A stretch of 64,000 nucleotides of DNA, taken from SAR92 clade bacterium H231. Lineage in GTDB: Bacteria > Pseudomonadota > Gammaproteobacteria > Pseudomonadales > Porticoccaceae. Of this stretch, positions 29,539 to 39,482 are shown in pieces; positions within the stretch are counted from its first letter, which is position 1; every line of letters begins with the position of its first letter. The stretch is from NCBI GenBank assembly GCA_025153775.1, contig JAOALC010000004.1, positions 496,001 to 560,000 of the forward strand, written 5' to 3'. A program made the translations under genes and the position numbers. The notes beneath the pieces were generated by a model. It was not told where the DNA came from, ran no database searches, and saw only the letters and a list, made by a program, of their open reading frames with translations.

Positions 29539-31332
29539 TTAGGTTTTTAGCACAGCCAGGAATGCGTCCTGAGGAATCTCGACACTGCCCACCTGCTTCA
29601 TTCTCTTCTTACCAGCTTTTTGCTTTTCCAATAGTTTTTTCTTACGGCTGACATCGCCACCATAGCATTTGGCGGTTACATTCTTGCGCAGCGCTTTGAC
29701 CGTGGTGCGCGCAATCACACTGCCACCGACAGCCGCCTGAATGGCCACGTCAAACATCTGCCGAGGAATCAGCTCTTTCATTTTATCAGCCAGATTGCGA
29801 CCTTTTTGTATCGAGTGCTCTCTGTGAACAATAGCAGCTAGAGCGTCGACACGGTCACCATTGATCAAGATATCCAGTTTCACCAGAGCCGCAGCTTCAA
29901 AGCGAATAAATGAATAATCCAGCGACGCAAATCCACGACTCACAGATTTCAAGCGATCAAAAAAGTCCATCACCACTTCGCTCATAGGTAATTCATAGCG
30001 TATGGAGACCTGCCCGCCAATAAACTGCATATCTTTTTGCACTCCCCGCTTCTCGACACAGAGAGAGATCACATTGCCCACATAGTCTTTGGGCACCAGA
30101 ATGTTAGCCTCACAGATAGGCTCGCGCATCTCCTCAATATTGCCCGGATCAGGCAGATCAGAGGGATTGGAGATATACAGAGTCTCACCTTTGCTGGTGA
30201 TAATTTCGTAGACAACGGTTGGCGCTGTGGTGATTAGATCCAGGTTGTACTCGCGCTCTAGGCGCTCCTGAATAATCTCCATATGCAACATACCCAGGAA
30301 GCCGCAGCGAAACCCAAAGCCAAGGGCGTCGGAACTCTCTGGCTCATAGAATAGCGAGGCATCGTTTACCGCAAGCTTGGACAGAGCTTCGCGGAAATCT
30401 TCAAAGTCATCTGAGTCAACCGGAAACATACCGGCGTAGACCTGGGGTTTAATAGTCTGAAAACCAGGCAGTGCGTCGGTCTCTGACGAACTGAGATGGG
30501 TGAGTGTATCGCCCACAGGCGCACCCAGAATATCTTTGATACCAGCCACCATAAAGCCCACTTCGCCCGCTTTAAGCACGCCGGTCTCATGGCGTTTAGG
30601 CGTAAACACACCAACGCTGTCCACCACATGAGGCTTGCCAATCGACTTGGCGATAATTTTACTTTTCACCGCCAGAGTGCCCTGCATTACGCGCACCAGG
30701 GACACAACACCCAGGTAGTTATCGAACCAGGAATCAATAATCAGCGCCTGAAGAGGAGCGTCCACATCACCCACAGGGGCAGGTACCTGCTTTACCAGCT
30801 CTTCAAGAATGTCGGCTATGCCATCGCCAGTCTTGGCACTGCAGCGCACAGCTTCTGTAGCCTCAATACCGATAATATTTTCGATCTCATTAATTACTTT
30901 TTCAGGCTCTGCCTGGGGCAGATCCATTTTGTTCAGCACCGGAATTACTTCCAGTCCCTGAGATATGGCGGTGTAGCAGTTGGCTACTGACTGAGCCTCG
31001 ACGCCCTGAGCTGCATCCACAATTAGCAGAGCGCCCTCACAGGCAGCCAGAGATCGAGAGACTTCGTAGGTGAAGTCCACATGGCCCGGGGTGTCGATAA
31101 AGTTCAGCTGATAGGTTTTGCCATCGGCTGCTGTGTAGGGCAGCGTCACACTCTGAGATTTTATAGTGATACCGCGCTCGCGCTCAATATCCATAGAATC
31201 CAGTACCTGATTCGCCATTTCGCGCTCAGAAAGCCCACCACAGAGCTGAATAAACCTATCTGCAATGGTGGATTTACCATGGTCAATATGGGCGATAATA
31301 GAGAAATTTCTGATATGACTAAGATCTGACAA
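29539..31332 (-). CDS. lepA: Elongation factor 4 (LepA)
   Basis: A ribosomal GTPase thought to help 30S assembly or back-translocation. The 597 residues have G1 [13 protein letters not shown], the G2 threonine in RERGITI, G3 [15 protein letters not shown], and the LepA-specific C-terminal domain with [15 protein letters not shown]. The start codon appears to be TTG at 31332, since no ATG or GTG precedes the conserved [14 protein letters not shown] segment. The ribosome site is weak. Confidence 0.97.
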   Translation of the reverse strand: MSDLSHIRNFSIIAHIDHGKSTIADRFIQLCGGLSEREMANQVLDSMDIERERGITIKSQSVTLPYTAADGKTYQLNFIDTPGHVDFTYEVSRSLAACEGALLIVDAAQGVEAQSVANCYTAISQGLEVIPVLNKMDLPQAEPEKVINEIENIIGIEATEAVRCSAKTGDGIADILEELVKQVPAPVGDVDAPLQALIIDSWFDNYLGVVSLVRVMQGTLAVKSKIIAKSIGKPHVVDSVGVFTPKRHETGVLKAGEVGFMVAGIKDILGAPVGDTLTHLSSSETDALPGFQTIKPQVYAGMFPVDSDDFEDFREALSKLAVNDASLFYEPESSDALGFGFRCGFLGMLHMEIIQERLEREYNLDLITTAPTVVYEIITSKGETLYISNPSDLPDPGNIEEMREPICEANILVPKDYVGNVISLCVEKRGVQKDMQFIGGQVSIRYELPMSEVVMDFFDRLKSVSRGFASLDYSFIRFEAAALVKLDILINGDRVDALAAIVHREHSIQKGRNLADKMKELIPRQMFDVAIQAAVGGSVIARTTVKALRKNVTAKCYGGDVSRKKKLLEKQKAGKKRMKQVGSVEIPQDAFLAVLKT

Positions 31333-31467
31333 AGTGTTTGCGCTGCCGTTAAAAAATGCGTGCGGATTCTAGCCTATTTAAGGCCCAGTGGCTATGACAA
31401 CCGGGCCAGCCGCGCGATTATCAACAGGATAATCTGAGCGGCACAATTGCCCGGCATCTGCCCAGTG

Positions 31468-32844
31468 TCAATCGATCTGTATGGTTCTAAATATAGCCCG
31501 GCCCTGACGATAAAATCTTATGGCAATTGGCGTGCTCTCGGGCAACTCCTCAATCACCTGCAGGTATTCATCCAGATCATCAATGCGACTGTAGCCAAGC
31601 TGGACAATAATATCCCCCTCTCTCAGCCCGGCATTGGCAGCGGCTGAGTTGGCGGCCACATCGGCGACCAAAATACCGCCGCGCAGGCGCAGCTGACGGC
31701 GCTCCTGGTCATCCAGTTCCTCCACCATCAGGCCCAGGCGGTCATTGCCATTGTTTTTGTCGGCAACAGCAGGGCCATCTTTATCCAGGGCACCCACCAC
31801 CACATTCAATGTTTTGCGCTTACCCTCGCGGTAAATCTCTACTTTGGCTTTGGTCCCCGGCGCCGTCGAGCCCACCACATGGGGCAGGTCTCCAGAATCA
31901 ACAATGTCCTCGCCGTCGAAACGCACAATCACATCTCCTGGGTTAATGCCTCCCCTATCCGCTGGTCCATCTGGTTCCACAGCGTTAATCAGAGCGCCCT
32001 GAGGCTTACCGAGTTCAAGAGATTCAGCCAGTGCTTTATTGACATCCTGCATCACTACACCAAGCCAACCCCGCTGCACCTTGCCATTTTTCTTCAGCTG
32101 ATCCACCACAGACAGCGCAACACTGGTGGGAATTGAAAATGACAGGCCTATAGAACCCCCAGATCTGGAGTAAATCTGCGAGTTAATACCCACGACCTCA
32201 CCCTTTAGGTTAAACAGGGGTCCCCCTGAATTGCCCGGATTAATAGCTACATCTGTCTGAATAAAGGGCACATAGTTTTCACCCTTTTCGGTGGGAATAC
32301 TGCGCCCTATAGCGCTGACAATACCTGCAGCAACTGAATAATCGAGCCCAAAGGGTGAGCCGATAGCCAGCACCCATTCACCGGCACGCAAACTGTCAGC
32401 ATCGGCAAATTTAATGGTTGGTAGGTTTTTAGCTTCAATTTTTAATAGGGCCAGATCCGAGCGGCGATCTGAGCCTATAACCTTGGCGCTGTATTCACGG
32501 CGATCGGAAAACAATACCTGTATCTCATCGGCCTGATCAATCACATGATGGTTGGTCAGCAGATAACCATCCTCTGAAATCACAAAACCAGACCCCATGG
32601 ATCTGGCCTGACGCGCAGGCGGTTGCGGACGATTGCGCTGCTCTAGTAGCTCGCGAAAAATCTCGGGCAACTGACCCTGCATATTCTGCTGTGTCTGCTG
32701 CTTGCGATTCTTGGTCACTGTATTGATTTTTACTACCGCAGGGGCCACCTCTTCAACTAGGTCGGCAAAATCAGGTAACTGCCCATAGGCCGATGACACA
32801 GAAAAAAACAAAATGGTGGTAACAAAGATAAGTTTCTTGAGCAC
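31468..32844 (-). CDS. mucD: Periplasmic serine endoprotease MucD (DegP/HtrA family)
   Basis: Degrades misfolded envelope proteins. The 458 residues start with a signal peptide (cleavage near AYG-QLP). The catalytic triad is visible as His100 (TNHHV), Asp130 (RSDLALLK) and Ser206 (GNSGGPL). Two PDZ domains follow (about 265-355 and 375-458). The start is GTG with GGAGAG upstream. It is the last gene of the sigma-E operon, as in Pseudomonas algU-mucABCD. Confidence 0.95.
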   Translation of the reverse strand: MLKKLIFVTTILFFSVSSAYGQLPDFADLVEEVAPAVVKINTVTKNRKQQTQQNMQGQLPEIFRELLEQRNRPQPPARQARSMGSGFVISEDGYLLTNHHVIDQADEIQVLFSDRREYSAKVIGSDRRSDLALLKIEAKNLPTIKFADADSLRAGEWVLAIGSPFGLDYSVAAGIVSAIGRSIPTEKGENYVPFIQTDVAINPGNSGGPLFNLKGEVVGINSQIYSRSGGSIGLSFSIPTSVALSVVDQLKKNGKVQRGWLGVVMQDVNKALAESLELGKPQGALINAVEPDGPADRGGINPGDVIVRFDGEDIVDSGDLPHVVGSTAPGTKAKVEIYREGKRKTLNVVVGALDKDGPAVADKNNGNDRLGLMVEELDDQERRQLRLRGGILVADVAANSAAANAGLREGDIIVQLGYSRIDDLDEYLQVIEELPESTPIAIRFYRQGRAIFRTIQID

Positions 32845-32881
32845 AGAATCTCTCCGATAATTAGAGTTTAAACGGACGGTG

Positions 32882-33337
32882 TTACAGGAAGGTTAGCTTT
32901 TCTACTGCGCCACTGCCATCAAGTAAGACAGGCTGATAGCGCAAATCGTTCCTTGTTTTTTTACTCTGCAGGCTAACAATCAGACCACCCAGCAGCAGAC
33001 CAATCAAACTACTGACAATAGAAGCGCCATCACCAGAGGAACCACCCAGCCAGGCGCCAGCCACAGCACAGATAACCGGCAGGATATAGACCAGCATTGA
33101 GCCTTTGACTATCACATCCTCGGGAATGCCAATACTCACATCCTGGCCAATCTTAAGATGATCGCAGGACTGCTCTGCCAGCACGCGAATGCGATTAGTC
33201 TTGCCCGTTAGCTTAGAAAGAACACGAGTGCCGCAACCTTTTTGCGCAACACAGGCTTCGCAGGCTGTTTTTTGGATAGTTTCGACCCAGAGTGCATCAG
33301 ACTCTAGGGCGACAACAGTGCCAGTCTCAACAATCAT
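32882..33337 (-). CDS. rseC: RseC/MucC family regulator of sigma-E
   Basis: An inner-membrane protein (SoxR-reducing system family) adjusting sigma-E signalling. The 151 residues have an N-terminal cytoplasmic domain with clustered cysteines (C26, C29 and C35), then two transmembrane segments around MLVYILPVICAVAGAWLGG and IVSSLIGLLLGGLIV. It lies between mucB and mucD. Confidence 0.92.
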   Translation of the reverse strand: MIVETGTVVALESDALWVETIQKTACEACVAQKGCGTRVLSKLTGKTNRIRVLAEQSCDHLKIGQDVSIGIPEDVIVKGSMLVYILPVICAVAGAWLGGSSGDGASIVSSLIGLLLGGLIVSLQSKKTRNDLRYQPVLLDGSGAVEKLTFL

Positions 33338-33358
33338 CTAATCGGCCTGCGGAGCATT

Positions 33359-34369
33359 TTATTCAACCTCCATACTGGCTGAGGGTCGAATGGCATTGGC
33401 AACCTGACCAGCAGTTGAGCGCGGAATCTCGCCCACCACACAGACAGCATAGAGTTGGTTTTTGTACTGGGCCTTGGTCAATACCGCTACAGTAGTGCCC
33501 AGCTTGGCATCCAGAGGCGGGAAGTTATCCGTGCCCTCGTTGGAGTCCACAAAGACTGAAAACACCGCCAATCCATCGGTGTACATCCAGGACTCCTGCC
33601 CTGTCTCATCCGGCGCCTGATAGGACGACAGCACAAAGCCGGGGGGCAACCACTGGGCCTCCCAGATCGAGGGTACAGCGTCTATGGCTTGGTTGGTTTC
33701 AAGGCAGGCCGATTGATTGACATCTATATCTTCAGACTCAGCCATCTCCGACGACAGCTGAAAGTTGTCCAGATCTGCGCCAAAGGTTATATCCACGTAT
33801 TGAAAGCGCTCCAGAGGCTTGCCGGTCTGACTCAATAGAACCGACTGCAGCATTAGGCCTGTCTCTTTGTCTATGGCGACAATATAGCCATAGCGAAGTT
33901 TGTCCTTGGGCAAAACCTCAACCAGAGCTACCAGGCGACCAGCAATACGGCCGTTGCCACGAATATAAAACTCATAATGGTCCTGCAGATTGGCGTAACT
34001 GTTATTAAATTTAAGCGCACTGCCACGGAGTAATCTGTCTGCAGCACGCAGGCAGCCCAGATTGTCGCCCCGACGCACTATTTCACGCTCTGGGCCATCC
34101 ATATGCACAATTCGCTCATAGGTTTTGCCATCACGCACCAGGTGCACCACTTTGATACTGCGCAGCTGGCCGCGGTATTCATAGGTAAACAGACCTTTGT
34201 AACTGAGCTCTTTGGAGGCCTTGGCCATTCTCGCCATCAGGTCATAGGCCGAATCCATCTGCTCGGCGATCAATGGCCCATGCGCAAAAACGGCGGCCAT
34301 CAGGGCCGCCAGTTTTAAATATTTTATGCTGGGGTTCAGTATGAATCCCAGTAGTTGCCTAGATAACAT
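33359..34369 (-). CDS. mucB: Sigma-E regulatory protein MucB/RseB
   Basis: A periplasmic protein that binds the anti-sigma factor MucA/RseA and shields it from DegS until lipoprotein or LPS signals arrive. The ATG at 34369, after an AAGAG ribosome site within the mucA end, gives 336 residues with a signal peptide (YLKLAALMAAVFAHGPLIAEQ). The N-terminal LolA-like domain begins AYDLMARMAKASKELSYKG, and the C-terminal MucB domain begins near residue 205. An in-frame earlier start would overlap mucA by over 40 bases and was rejected. Confidence 0.94.
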   Translation of the reverse strand: MLSRQLLGFILNPSIKYLKLAALMAAVFAHGPLIAEQMDSAYDLMARMAKASKELSYKGLFTYEYRGQLRSIKVVHLVRDGKTYERIVHMDGPEREIVRRGDNLGCLRAADRLLRGSALKFNNSYANLQDHYEFYIRGNGRIAGRLVALVEVLPKDKLRYGYIVAIDKETGLMLQSVLLSQTGKPLERFQYVDITFGADLDNFQLSSEMAESEDIDVNQSACLETNQAIDAVPSIWEAQWLPPGFVLSSYQAPDETGQESWMYTDGLAVFSVFVDSNEGTDNFPPLDAKLGTTVAVLTKAQYKNQLYAVCVVGEIPRSTAGQVANAIRPSASMEVE

Positions 34370-34373
34370 GAAA

Positions 34374-35087
34374 TTACTCTTGATCTGATCCCGCCTCACT
34401 TTTAGTAACTCGGGCAAAGGGCAACATACCCTGATTACTGTTTAATGCTGCATTGTTGGAATGCTTAAGCATAATATCATCCATGTATTTGCGCAGCTCG
34501 GTCTCAGAGAACTGTCGCTGCTCAGACTTGCGAACCTGCATCACTGGCACCAGGTGCTGGGACGTCTTGTTGTTACCACCGGCGCTTACAGTGCGCGCCT
34601 GAATGCTGGGCTGAAACCCTGAGGGAAACTGAATAGCCGGGCCTGTGCTGCGCTCGGTGCTGTCTATATCCATCTCGGCAAACTTAATCACATCTGCACT
34701 GGCGGGGTCTGGTGCATTGAGTTGCTGAACACCCAAAACAGCGACCAGGGCCACTGAGGCTGCGATAGCAAAGCGTCCGGTAGAGCTCATTAGATTACTG
34801 AACAGGCTGACTCTGTGAGCGCCCTCTTGATCAATGGCCGCTGAAATAGCAGCGGAATAGTCAATTTTGGAAACAGGCTCCCCTGCCATGGAGGCAGAGA
34901 CCATATTGTAGCGCTGCCAAATTCCGCGAGCGCTTTGAGTTGAGGCCAAATGGGTAGCATTACTATCAGTTTGATGATCTTGATCAATACCTACTTCCCT
35001 GAGGATTCGATGCAATTCGATCTCGCTGGTTTCCCCATCCATCAGGGCCGATAGTGACTCTGCTAAGCGCTCTTGCTGGTCGCTCAT
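34374..35087 (-). CDS. mucA: Anti-sigma-E factor MucA/RseA
   Basis: Single-pass inner-membrane protein holding sigma-E inactive. The N-terminal cytoplasmic domain begins MSDQQERLAESLSALMDGE, the family motif. The transmembrane helix is around residues 108-128 (FAIAASVALVAVLGV), and the periplasmic tail binds MucB. Length is 237, slightly longer than E. coli RseA. It is 108 bases downstream of rpoE and 4 bases before mucB. Confidence 0.94.
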   Translation of the reverse strand: MSDQQERLAESLSALMDGETSEIELHRILREVGIDQDHQTDSNATHLASTQSARGIWQRYNMVSASMAGEPVSKIDYSAAISAAIDQEGAHRVSLFSNLMSSTGRFAIAASVALVAVLGVQQLNAPDPASADVIKFAEMDIDSTERSTGPAIQFPSGFQPSIQARTVSAGGNNKTSQHLVPVMQVRKSEQRQFSETELRKYMDDIMLKHSNNAALNSNQGMLPFARVTKSEAGSDQE

Positions 35088-35195
35088 TAATTTACCTCGT
35101 ACTCAAAATTTAGTTGTATTGCCAAGCTGTGTTAATAATCGTGATTAAAAGTCTGATGGTATGACCGGTGTTACTTGGAAAGGTTCACCGAAAGT

Positions 35196-35786
35196 TTAAT
35201 TACCATCCATTAAATCCAAAACTCTTACGTCTATAGACTCTCGAGCCCGGAAAATCCTTGATCTTACCGTACCCACAGGACAGTCCATAACAGCTGCTAT
35301 ATCCTCATAACTCAGGCCCTCATATTCGCGCAATGTTACAGCGGTGCGCAAATCTTCGGGCAGATCTTCCATAGCCCTATTGATCACGCCCTCCAGCTCC
35401 TCACGGAACAGCTGATTTTCAGGGCTGCCTACATCTTTTAGCTTCTCACTGCCTGCATAGAATTCCGCATCAGCCAAGTCTACATCAGAGGACGGCGGAC
35501 GGCGACTGCGGGCCACAAGATAGTTTTTTGCCGTGTTTACAGCTATGCGATACAGCCAGGTATAAAATTGGCTGTCGCCGCGAAATCTGGGAAGAGCGCG
35601 ATAGGCCTTAATAAAAGCCTCCTGAGTGACATCAGCCACCTCATCTGTATCGCGAATAAAGCGACCTACAATGGCATGGACTTTGTACTGGTATTTCAAA
35701 ACCAACAGGTCAAATGCGCGCTTGTCGCCTTTCTGTACTCTGACCACCAACTGCTGATCAGTGGCTTCTGTTTTATTTTCCGTCAT
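35196..35786 (-). CDS. rpoE: RNA polymerase sigma factor RpoE/AlgU
   Basis: ECF sigma factor controlling the envelope-stress response. The 196 residues have region 2 with ADVTQEAFIKAYRALPRFRG and FYTWLYRIAVNTAKNYL, and region 4 with LREYEGLSYEDIAAVMDCPVG plus GTVRSRIFRARE. It is the first gene of rpoE-mucA-mucB-rseC-mucD. A matching sigma-E promoter lies 73 bases upstream, implying autoregulation. Confidence 0.98.
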   Translation of the reverse strand: MTENKTEATDQQLVVRVQKGDKRAFDLLVLKYQYKVHAIVGRFIRDTDEVADVTQEAFIKAYRALPRFRGDSQFYTWLYRIAVNTAKNYLVARSRRPPSSDVDLADAEFYAGSEKLKDVGSPENQLFREELEGVINRAMEDLPEDLRTAVTLREYEGLSYEDIAAVMDCPVGTVRSRIFRARESIDVRVLDLMDGN

Positions 35787-35858
35787 GGAGCATTCCGTTT
35801 CCCAAATCTATGGGTAATTTTTTTATCTGAGAAATCATAACTTTCAGCGACCCCAGAG

Positions 35859-35885
35859 ACAGACCAGCCAGTTCACAATAAGTTC
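35859..35885 (-). promoter_or_regulatory. Sigma-E-type autoregulatory promoter of rpoE
   Basis: On the minus strand GAACTT (35885-35880), a 16-base spacer, and TCTGT (35863-35859) match the known sigma-E pattern GAACTT-N16/17-TCTGA at all but the last base. It faces rpoE, whose ATG is at 35786. Confidence 0.75.
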
Positions 35886-35890
35886 GCCTT

Positions 35891-35919
35891 TTGGGTCGCA
35901 GGATTTCTGGGCTTATACT
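35891..35919 (+). promoter_or_regulatory. Sigma-70 promoter of nadB
   Basis: TTGGGT (35891-35896), 17 bases, then TATACT (35914-35919), followed by nadB at 35952. It is divergent from, and directly next to, the sigma-E promoter of rpoE; the -35 elements are 5 bases apart, so the two polymerases could interfere. Confidence 0.65.
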
Positions 35920-35951
35920 ATCATGCTGCGTCAAATCTGTGTGGCTATAAA

Positions 35952-37580
35952 ATGAAACAAAACTATCTCTACGATGTTTTAATTATTGGCAGCGGTGTCG
36001 CTGGCCTGACCCTGGCTCTGCAGCTGGACAAAAATTTGCGTGTCGCACTATTCAGCAAAGCCTCGCTACAAGCGGGAGCTTCCTGGCTAGCTCAGGGCGG
36101 TATTGCCGCTGTATTTGACGAGAATGACAGCTCCGACGCCCATATTGCAGACACATTGGCAGCTGGCGCCGGCCTCTGCCATGAGGACGCTGTGCGCTTT
36201 GTGGTTGAAAATGGCCCAGATGCAGTGAACTGGCTAATCAATCAGGGGGTCGACTTTACCCGTGATTCCGATCAGCAGCACTACCATCTAACCAGAGAAG
36301 GCGGCCACAGCCATAGGCGTATCCTGCATACCGCAGATGCCACAGGCAAAGAGGTCACAGGCACATTGGTCGACCAGGTTATTGCCGCTGAAAATATTGA
36401 TATTTTTGAGCAGCACTGTGCTGTTGATCTGGTGACACAGGCAGACAATGATTCTCGTAAGATTCGCTGCACCGGAGCCTATATTTTGGATATAGGCACA
36501 GATGTAGTGTCTCTGTTTCAGGCAAAAAGCGTGGCATTGGCCTCAGGCGGTGCCAGCAAAGCCTACCTCTATACCAGCAATCCGGACGGAGCCAGCGGCG
36601 ATGGGCTGGCCATGGCCTGGAGGCGCGGCTGCCGGGTAGCCAATCTGGAATTTAACCAATTTCACCCCACCTGCCTCTATCATCCCAAGGCCAAGTCATT
36701 TTTGATTACCGAAGCTCTGCGCGGCGAAGGCGCCCTGCTGCGACTGCCCGATGGCAGCCGCTTTATGGACAGCTTCCATCCAGATGGAGAGCTGGCCCCC
36801 AGAGATGTGGTGGCACGGGCCATTGATCACGAGATGAAGCGCCTGGGCAGCGACTGCCTGTATCTGGATATCAGCCACAAACCGGCTGAGTTTATTATTG
36901 AGCACTTCCCTACAGTCTATAAAAATTGTCTGGAGTTCGGCATAGATATCACTGTGGATCAGATCCCAGTGGTGCCAGCTTCCCACTACACCTGTGGTGG
37001 AGTGGTGGTGAATAAGAGTGGCCAGACTGATCTTTTAAATCTCTACGCTATTGGCGAGACCGCCTTTACTGGACTCCACGGCGCCAACCGCATGGCCAGC
37101 AACTCACTGCTAGAATGTCTGGTCTATGCCCAGGCCGCAGCCGGCGCCATCAATCAACTGATTCAGCAGATACCAGAGCCAGACTTTATTCCAAGCTGGG
37201 ATGAATCCCGGGTTAGCAGCTCCGATGAAAATGTTGTGATCTCTCACAACTGGGATGAGTTGCGCCGCTTTATGTGGGACTACGTGGGCATTGTGCGCAC
37301 CGACAAACGCCTGCAGCGCGCCCAGCATCGCATTAAGTTACTGCAGGGTGAAATCCAAGAGTATTACAGTAACTGCAAGGTCAGCAGAGACCTGTTGGAA
37401 CTGCGCAATCTGGCCACCGTGTCCGAGCTGGTAATCCGCTGCGCTATGCAACGCAAAGAGAGCCGCGGCCTGCACTACACCCTCGACTACCCGGACCTCT
37501 CACCCATAGCTCGAGATACAGTTATGGTGCCCATTAATTTTGCCGGTCAGGATGTGATTATCCATCGCGATCAGGTGTAG
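35952..37580 (+). CDS. nadB: L-aspartate oxidase
   Basis: FAD-dependent first step of de novo NAD synthesis, making iminoaspartate. The 542 residues carry the FAD motif [16 protein letters not shown] near residue 9, [12 protein letters not shown] near residue 43, [13 protein letters not shown] near residue 116, and the catalytic HYTCGGV near residue 345. Divergent transcription from rpoE is conserved in gammaproteobacteria. Its 3' end overlaps the convergent ygfX by 23 bases. Confidence 0.97.
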   Translation: MKQNYLYDVLIIGSGVAGLTLALQLDKNLRVALFSKASLQAGASWLAQGGIAAVFDENDSSDAHIADTLAAGAGLCHEDAVRFVVENGPDAVNWLINQGVDFTRDSDQQHYHLTREGGHSHRRILHTADATGKEVTGTLVDQVIAAENIDIFEQHCAVDLVTQADNDSRKIRCTGAYILDIGTDVVSLFQAKSVALASGGASKAYLYTSNPDGASGDGLAMAWRRGCRVANLEFNQFHPTCLYHPKAKSFLITEALRGEGALLRLPDGSRFMDSFHPDGELAPRDVVARAIDHEMKRLGSDCLYLDISHKPAEFIIEHFPTVYKNCLEFGIDITVDQIPVVPASHYTCGGVVVNKSGQTDLLNLYAIGETAFTGLHGANRMASNSLLECLVYAQAAAGAINQLIQQIPEPDFIPSWDESRVSSSDENVVISHNWDELRRFMWDYVGIVRTDKRLQRAQHRIKLLQGEIQEYYSNCKVSRDLLELRNLATVSELVIRCAMQRKESRGLHYTLDYPDLSPIARDTVMVPINFAGQDVIIHRDQV

Positions 37581-37989
37581 GGGCGGGCAGCAATAATAGT
37601 TGGCGCAGTTGCCTGTGCTGCTCAGAACAGAGGCTATCCCGGGGAATGACCCTGGTCAGACGACGGCCCCGAGCATCCCTGAGATAGAGTATTACCAGGC
37701 TGCGGATCACAAATTGCCTGGGCTCAGGGCGCAGCTGCAAACCCCCATCGATCTGCCACTGACCTGAGGCTGGGTAATAGCACAATGTCTCTGGCTGACT
37801 GTGCAGCCAGCGCCACAGCAGACGCAGTGCCAGAGCAATAACCAGCGCCATTGCCAGCAGCCGGGGCCAGGTGGCAATAGGTAACAGACAGAGGTGCACC
37901 ATAGCTGCAACAGCCACCAGCAGCTGGCATAGCAGAAGAGTTTGAGATGGTTTTAAATTGACGCTAAGCGGGCTTCTTGCGGCTCTCAT
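37558..37989 (-). CDS. ygfX: YgfX/CptA family membrane protein
   Basis: A 143-residue inner-membrane protein with two adjacent transmembrane helices (residues ~18-57) followed by a basic cytoplasmic domain. It is recognised mainly because it directly follows sdhE (26-base overlap), as ygfX does in E. coli. The E. coli protein is proposed to inhibit cytoskeletal proteins as part of a toxin-antitoxin pair, but that role is debated. It converges on nadB with overlapping 3' ends. Confidence 0.75.
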   Translation of the reverse strand: MRAARSPLSVNLKPSQTLLLCQLLVAVAAMVHLCLLPIATWPRLLAMALVIALALRLLWRWLHSQPETLCYYPASGQWQIDGGLQLRPEPRQFVIRSLVILYLRDARGRRLTRVIPRDSLCSEQHRQLRQLLLLPAPTPDRDG

Positions 37990-38209
37990 GAATAATTTGC
38001 ACTATCCTTTGGGTATCCGGATCAGTGGGCTGCTCACGCTTCATCAACCACATAAACAGCTGCTGATCTTCGCGCTCCAACAGCGCTTCGAAACGCAGTT
38101 GATCATTCTCAGGCAGAGAATCAAAGGTATTTTCAACAAAGGGCTGCAGGATTAGGTCGAGCTCAAGCATACCCCGTCGACTGGCCCACATAAGGCGGTT
38201 TTTATTCAT
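37964..38209 (-). CDS. sdhE: FAD assembly factor SdhE
   Basis: A small cytoplasmic protein that promotes covalent FAD attachment to succinate dehydrogenase SdhA. The 81-residue product contains the conserved surface motif RRGMLELDLIL at residues 11-21 and the helix DQQLFMWLM. It lies divergent from ygfZ, as in E. coli. Confidence 0.93.
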   Translation of the reverse strand: MNKNRLMWASRRGMLELDLILQPFVENTFDSLPENDQLRFEALLEREDQQLFMWLMKREQPTDPDTQRIVQIIHESRKKPA

Positions 38210-38306
38210 TTGGAATCAGCAATTGTGTTAAAGCGGCATTATAGGAGACAATCTTGTAATCACCTAAATTTGCACAGTAAATCTTTAATTTAACAGCAGG
38301 CGAGCA

Positions 38307-39029
38307 ATGAGCAAAGCGATTGACCCAAGAGGCTATATCCAACTGAGCGGGCCAGACAGCAGTAAATTTTTGCAGGGTCAGGTGACCTGCGATATGGACC
38401 AGCTGACTACCGAGCAGAGTATCCGCGGCGCCCAGTGCACCCCCAAGGGGCGAATTATTTTTCTGTTTGAGGCCAGCTGCGACAGCGCAGGTAATATTGT
38501 GCTCGAGACCCACAGTTCAGTCACAGAAATTGCCATTGCCAGCCTAAAAAAATATGCGGTGTTTTTTAAAACTGAAATCAGTGAGATTGGCGCGCCGGCG
38601 AATCATCAGCCCCCAAGCGACCTAGAGAGGCTGCGCACAGGCTCAGCGGATATTACCGCTGAAACCAGCGACCTGTTTATCCCCCAGATGATCAATCTGG
38701 ATGCACAGGGCTACATCAGCTTTAAAAAAGGCTGCTACACAGGTCAGGAAATTATTGCCCGCGCCCACTATCGCGGTGCAGTAAAGCGCAGAATGCACCA
38801 TCTGCAAATAGCAGCATCCCAGATACCCAAACTAGGTAGCGAAATACTTGGCGCCGAGGGCCGAGCCATTGGCACAGTTGCCAGTGCGGCACAGGTGGAT
38901 GCAGCCACTGTTGAACTGCTGGCAGTGCTGGCCGACAAATCCAGCGACTGCACAGAGATAGAGCTCGATGGGCAGCTCTTCGCAGTAACTCACCTCAGCC
39001 TCCCCTACGAGATTCCCACAGGGCCATGA
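38307..39029 (+). CDS. ygfZ: tRNA-modifying/Fe-S assembly protein YgfZ
   Basis: A folate-binding protein of the GcvT fold that supports a subset of Fe-S enzymes, such as MiaB. The signature KGCYTGQE is at about residue 141, and the N-terminus YIQLSGPDSSKFLQGQVTCD is typical. At 240 residues it is shorter than the E. coli protein (326): the central domain appears reduced, while the signature and C-terminal barrel remain. It overlaps the next gene by 4 bases. Confidence 0.92.
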   Translation: MSKAIDPRGYIQLSGPDSSKFLQGQVTCDMDQLTTEQSIRGAQCTPKGRIIFLFEASCDSAGNIVLETHSSVTEIAIASLKKYAVFFKTEISEIGAPANHQPPSDLERLRTGSADITAETSDLFIPQMINLDAQGYISFKKGCYTGQEIIARAHYRGAVKRRMHHLQIAASQIPKLGSEILGAEGRAIGTVASAAQVDAATVELLAVLADKSSDCTEIELDGQLFAVTHLSLPYEIPTGP

Positions 39030-39439
39030 AAGCCTTGATGGACCTGCTTGCCGAGCACCAGTATCTGCTGTGGTGGATGGGAGTGGGCTCAGCCTTTGTT
39101 TTTGTGATCAGCCTGCTCAGCCTGCCCTGGTTGGTGGCCCAGATTCCCGATGATTATTTTGTTCCCAAAAAACGTCGCCCCACCCAATGGAAAGCCCGCC
39201 AGCCACTGGTCAGATTGATGGTTTTGGTGGGCAAAAATTGTCTGGGATATGTACTTTTGGTGGGCGGCATGCTGATGCTATTTTTACCCGGCCAGGGTCT
39301 GCTAACCATGGTCACCGGGCTATTGCTAATCGACTACCCGGGCAAGTTTCGTCTCGAGCGCCGACTGGTGAACACCCCAGCTGTTCGCAAGAGCCTTAAC
39401 TGGCTGCGCGCCAAGGCTAATAAACCGCCTCTTATCTAA
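39026..39439 (+). CDS. PGPGW-type two-helix membrane protein
   Basis: A 137-residue protein with two hydrophobic segments (residues ~12-35 and ~70-95) and the motif LPGQGLLTMVTGLLLIDYPGK, resembling the PGPGW transmembrane family (function unknown). It is coupled to ygfZ by an ATGA overlap. The basic loop between the helices suggests inner-membrane location. Confidence 0.75.
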   Translation: MKALMDLLAEHQYLLWWMGVGSAFVFVISLLSLPWLVAQIPDDYFVPKKRRPTQWKARQPLVRLMVLVGKNCLGYVLLVGGMLMLFLPGQGLLTMVTGLLLIDYPGKFRLERRLVNTPAVRKSLNWLRAKANKPPLI

Positions 39440-39482
39440 TGTTTTTAGGTACCCTAGATCCAGATGACAGCCCAGGGCATGG

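Noticed and set aside
37558-37580. nadB/ygfX 3' overlap as a sign of frameshift
   Set aside because: Both C-termini have normal lengths; convergent overlap is common in compact genomes.
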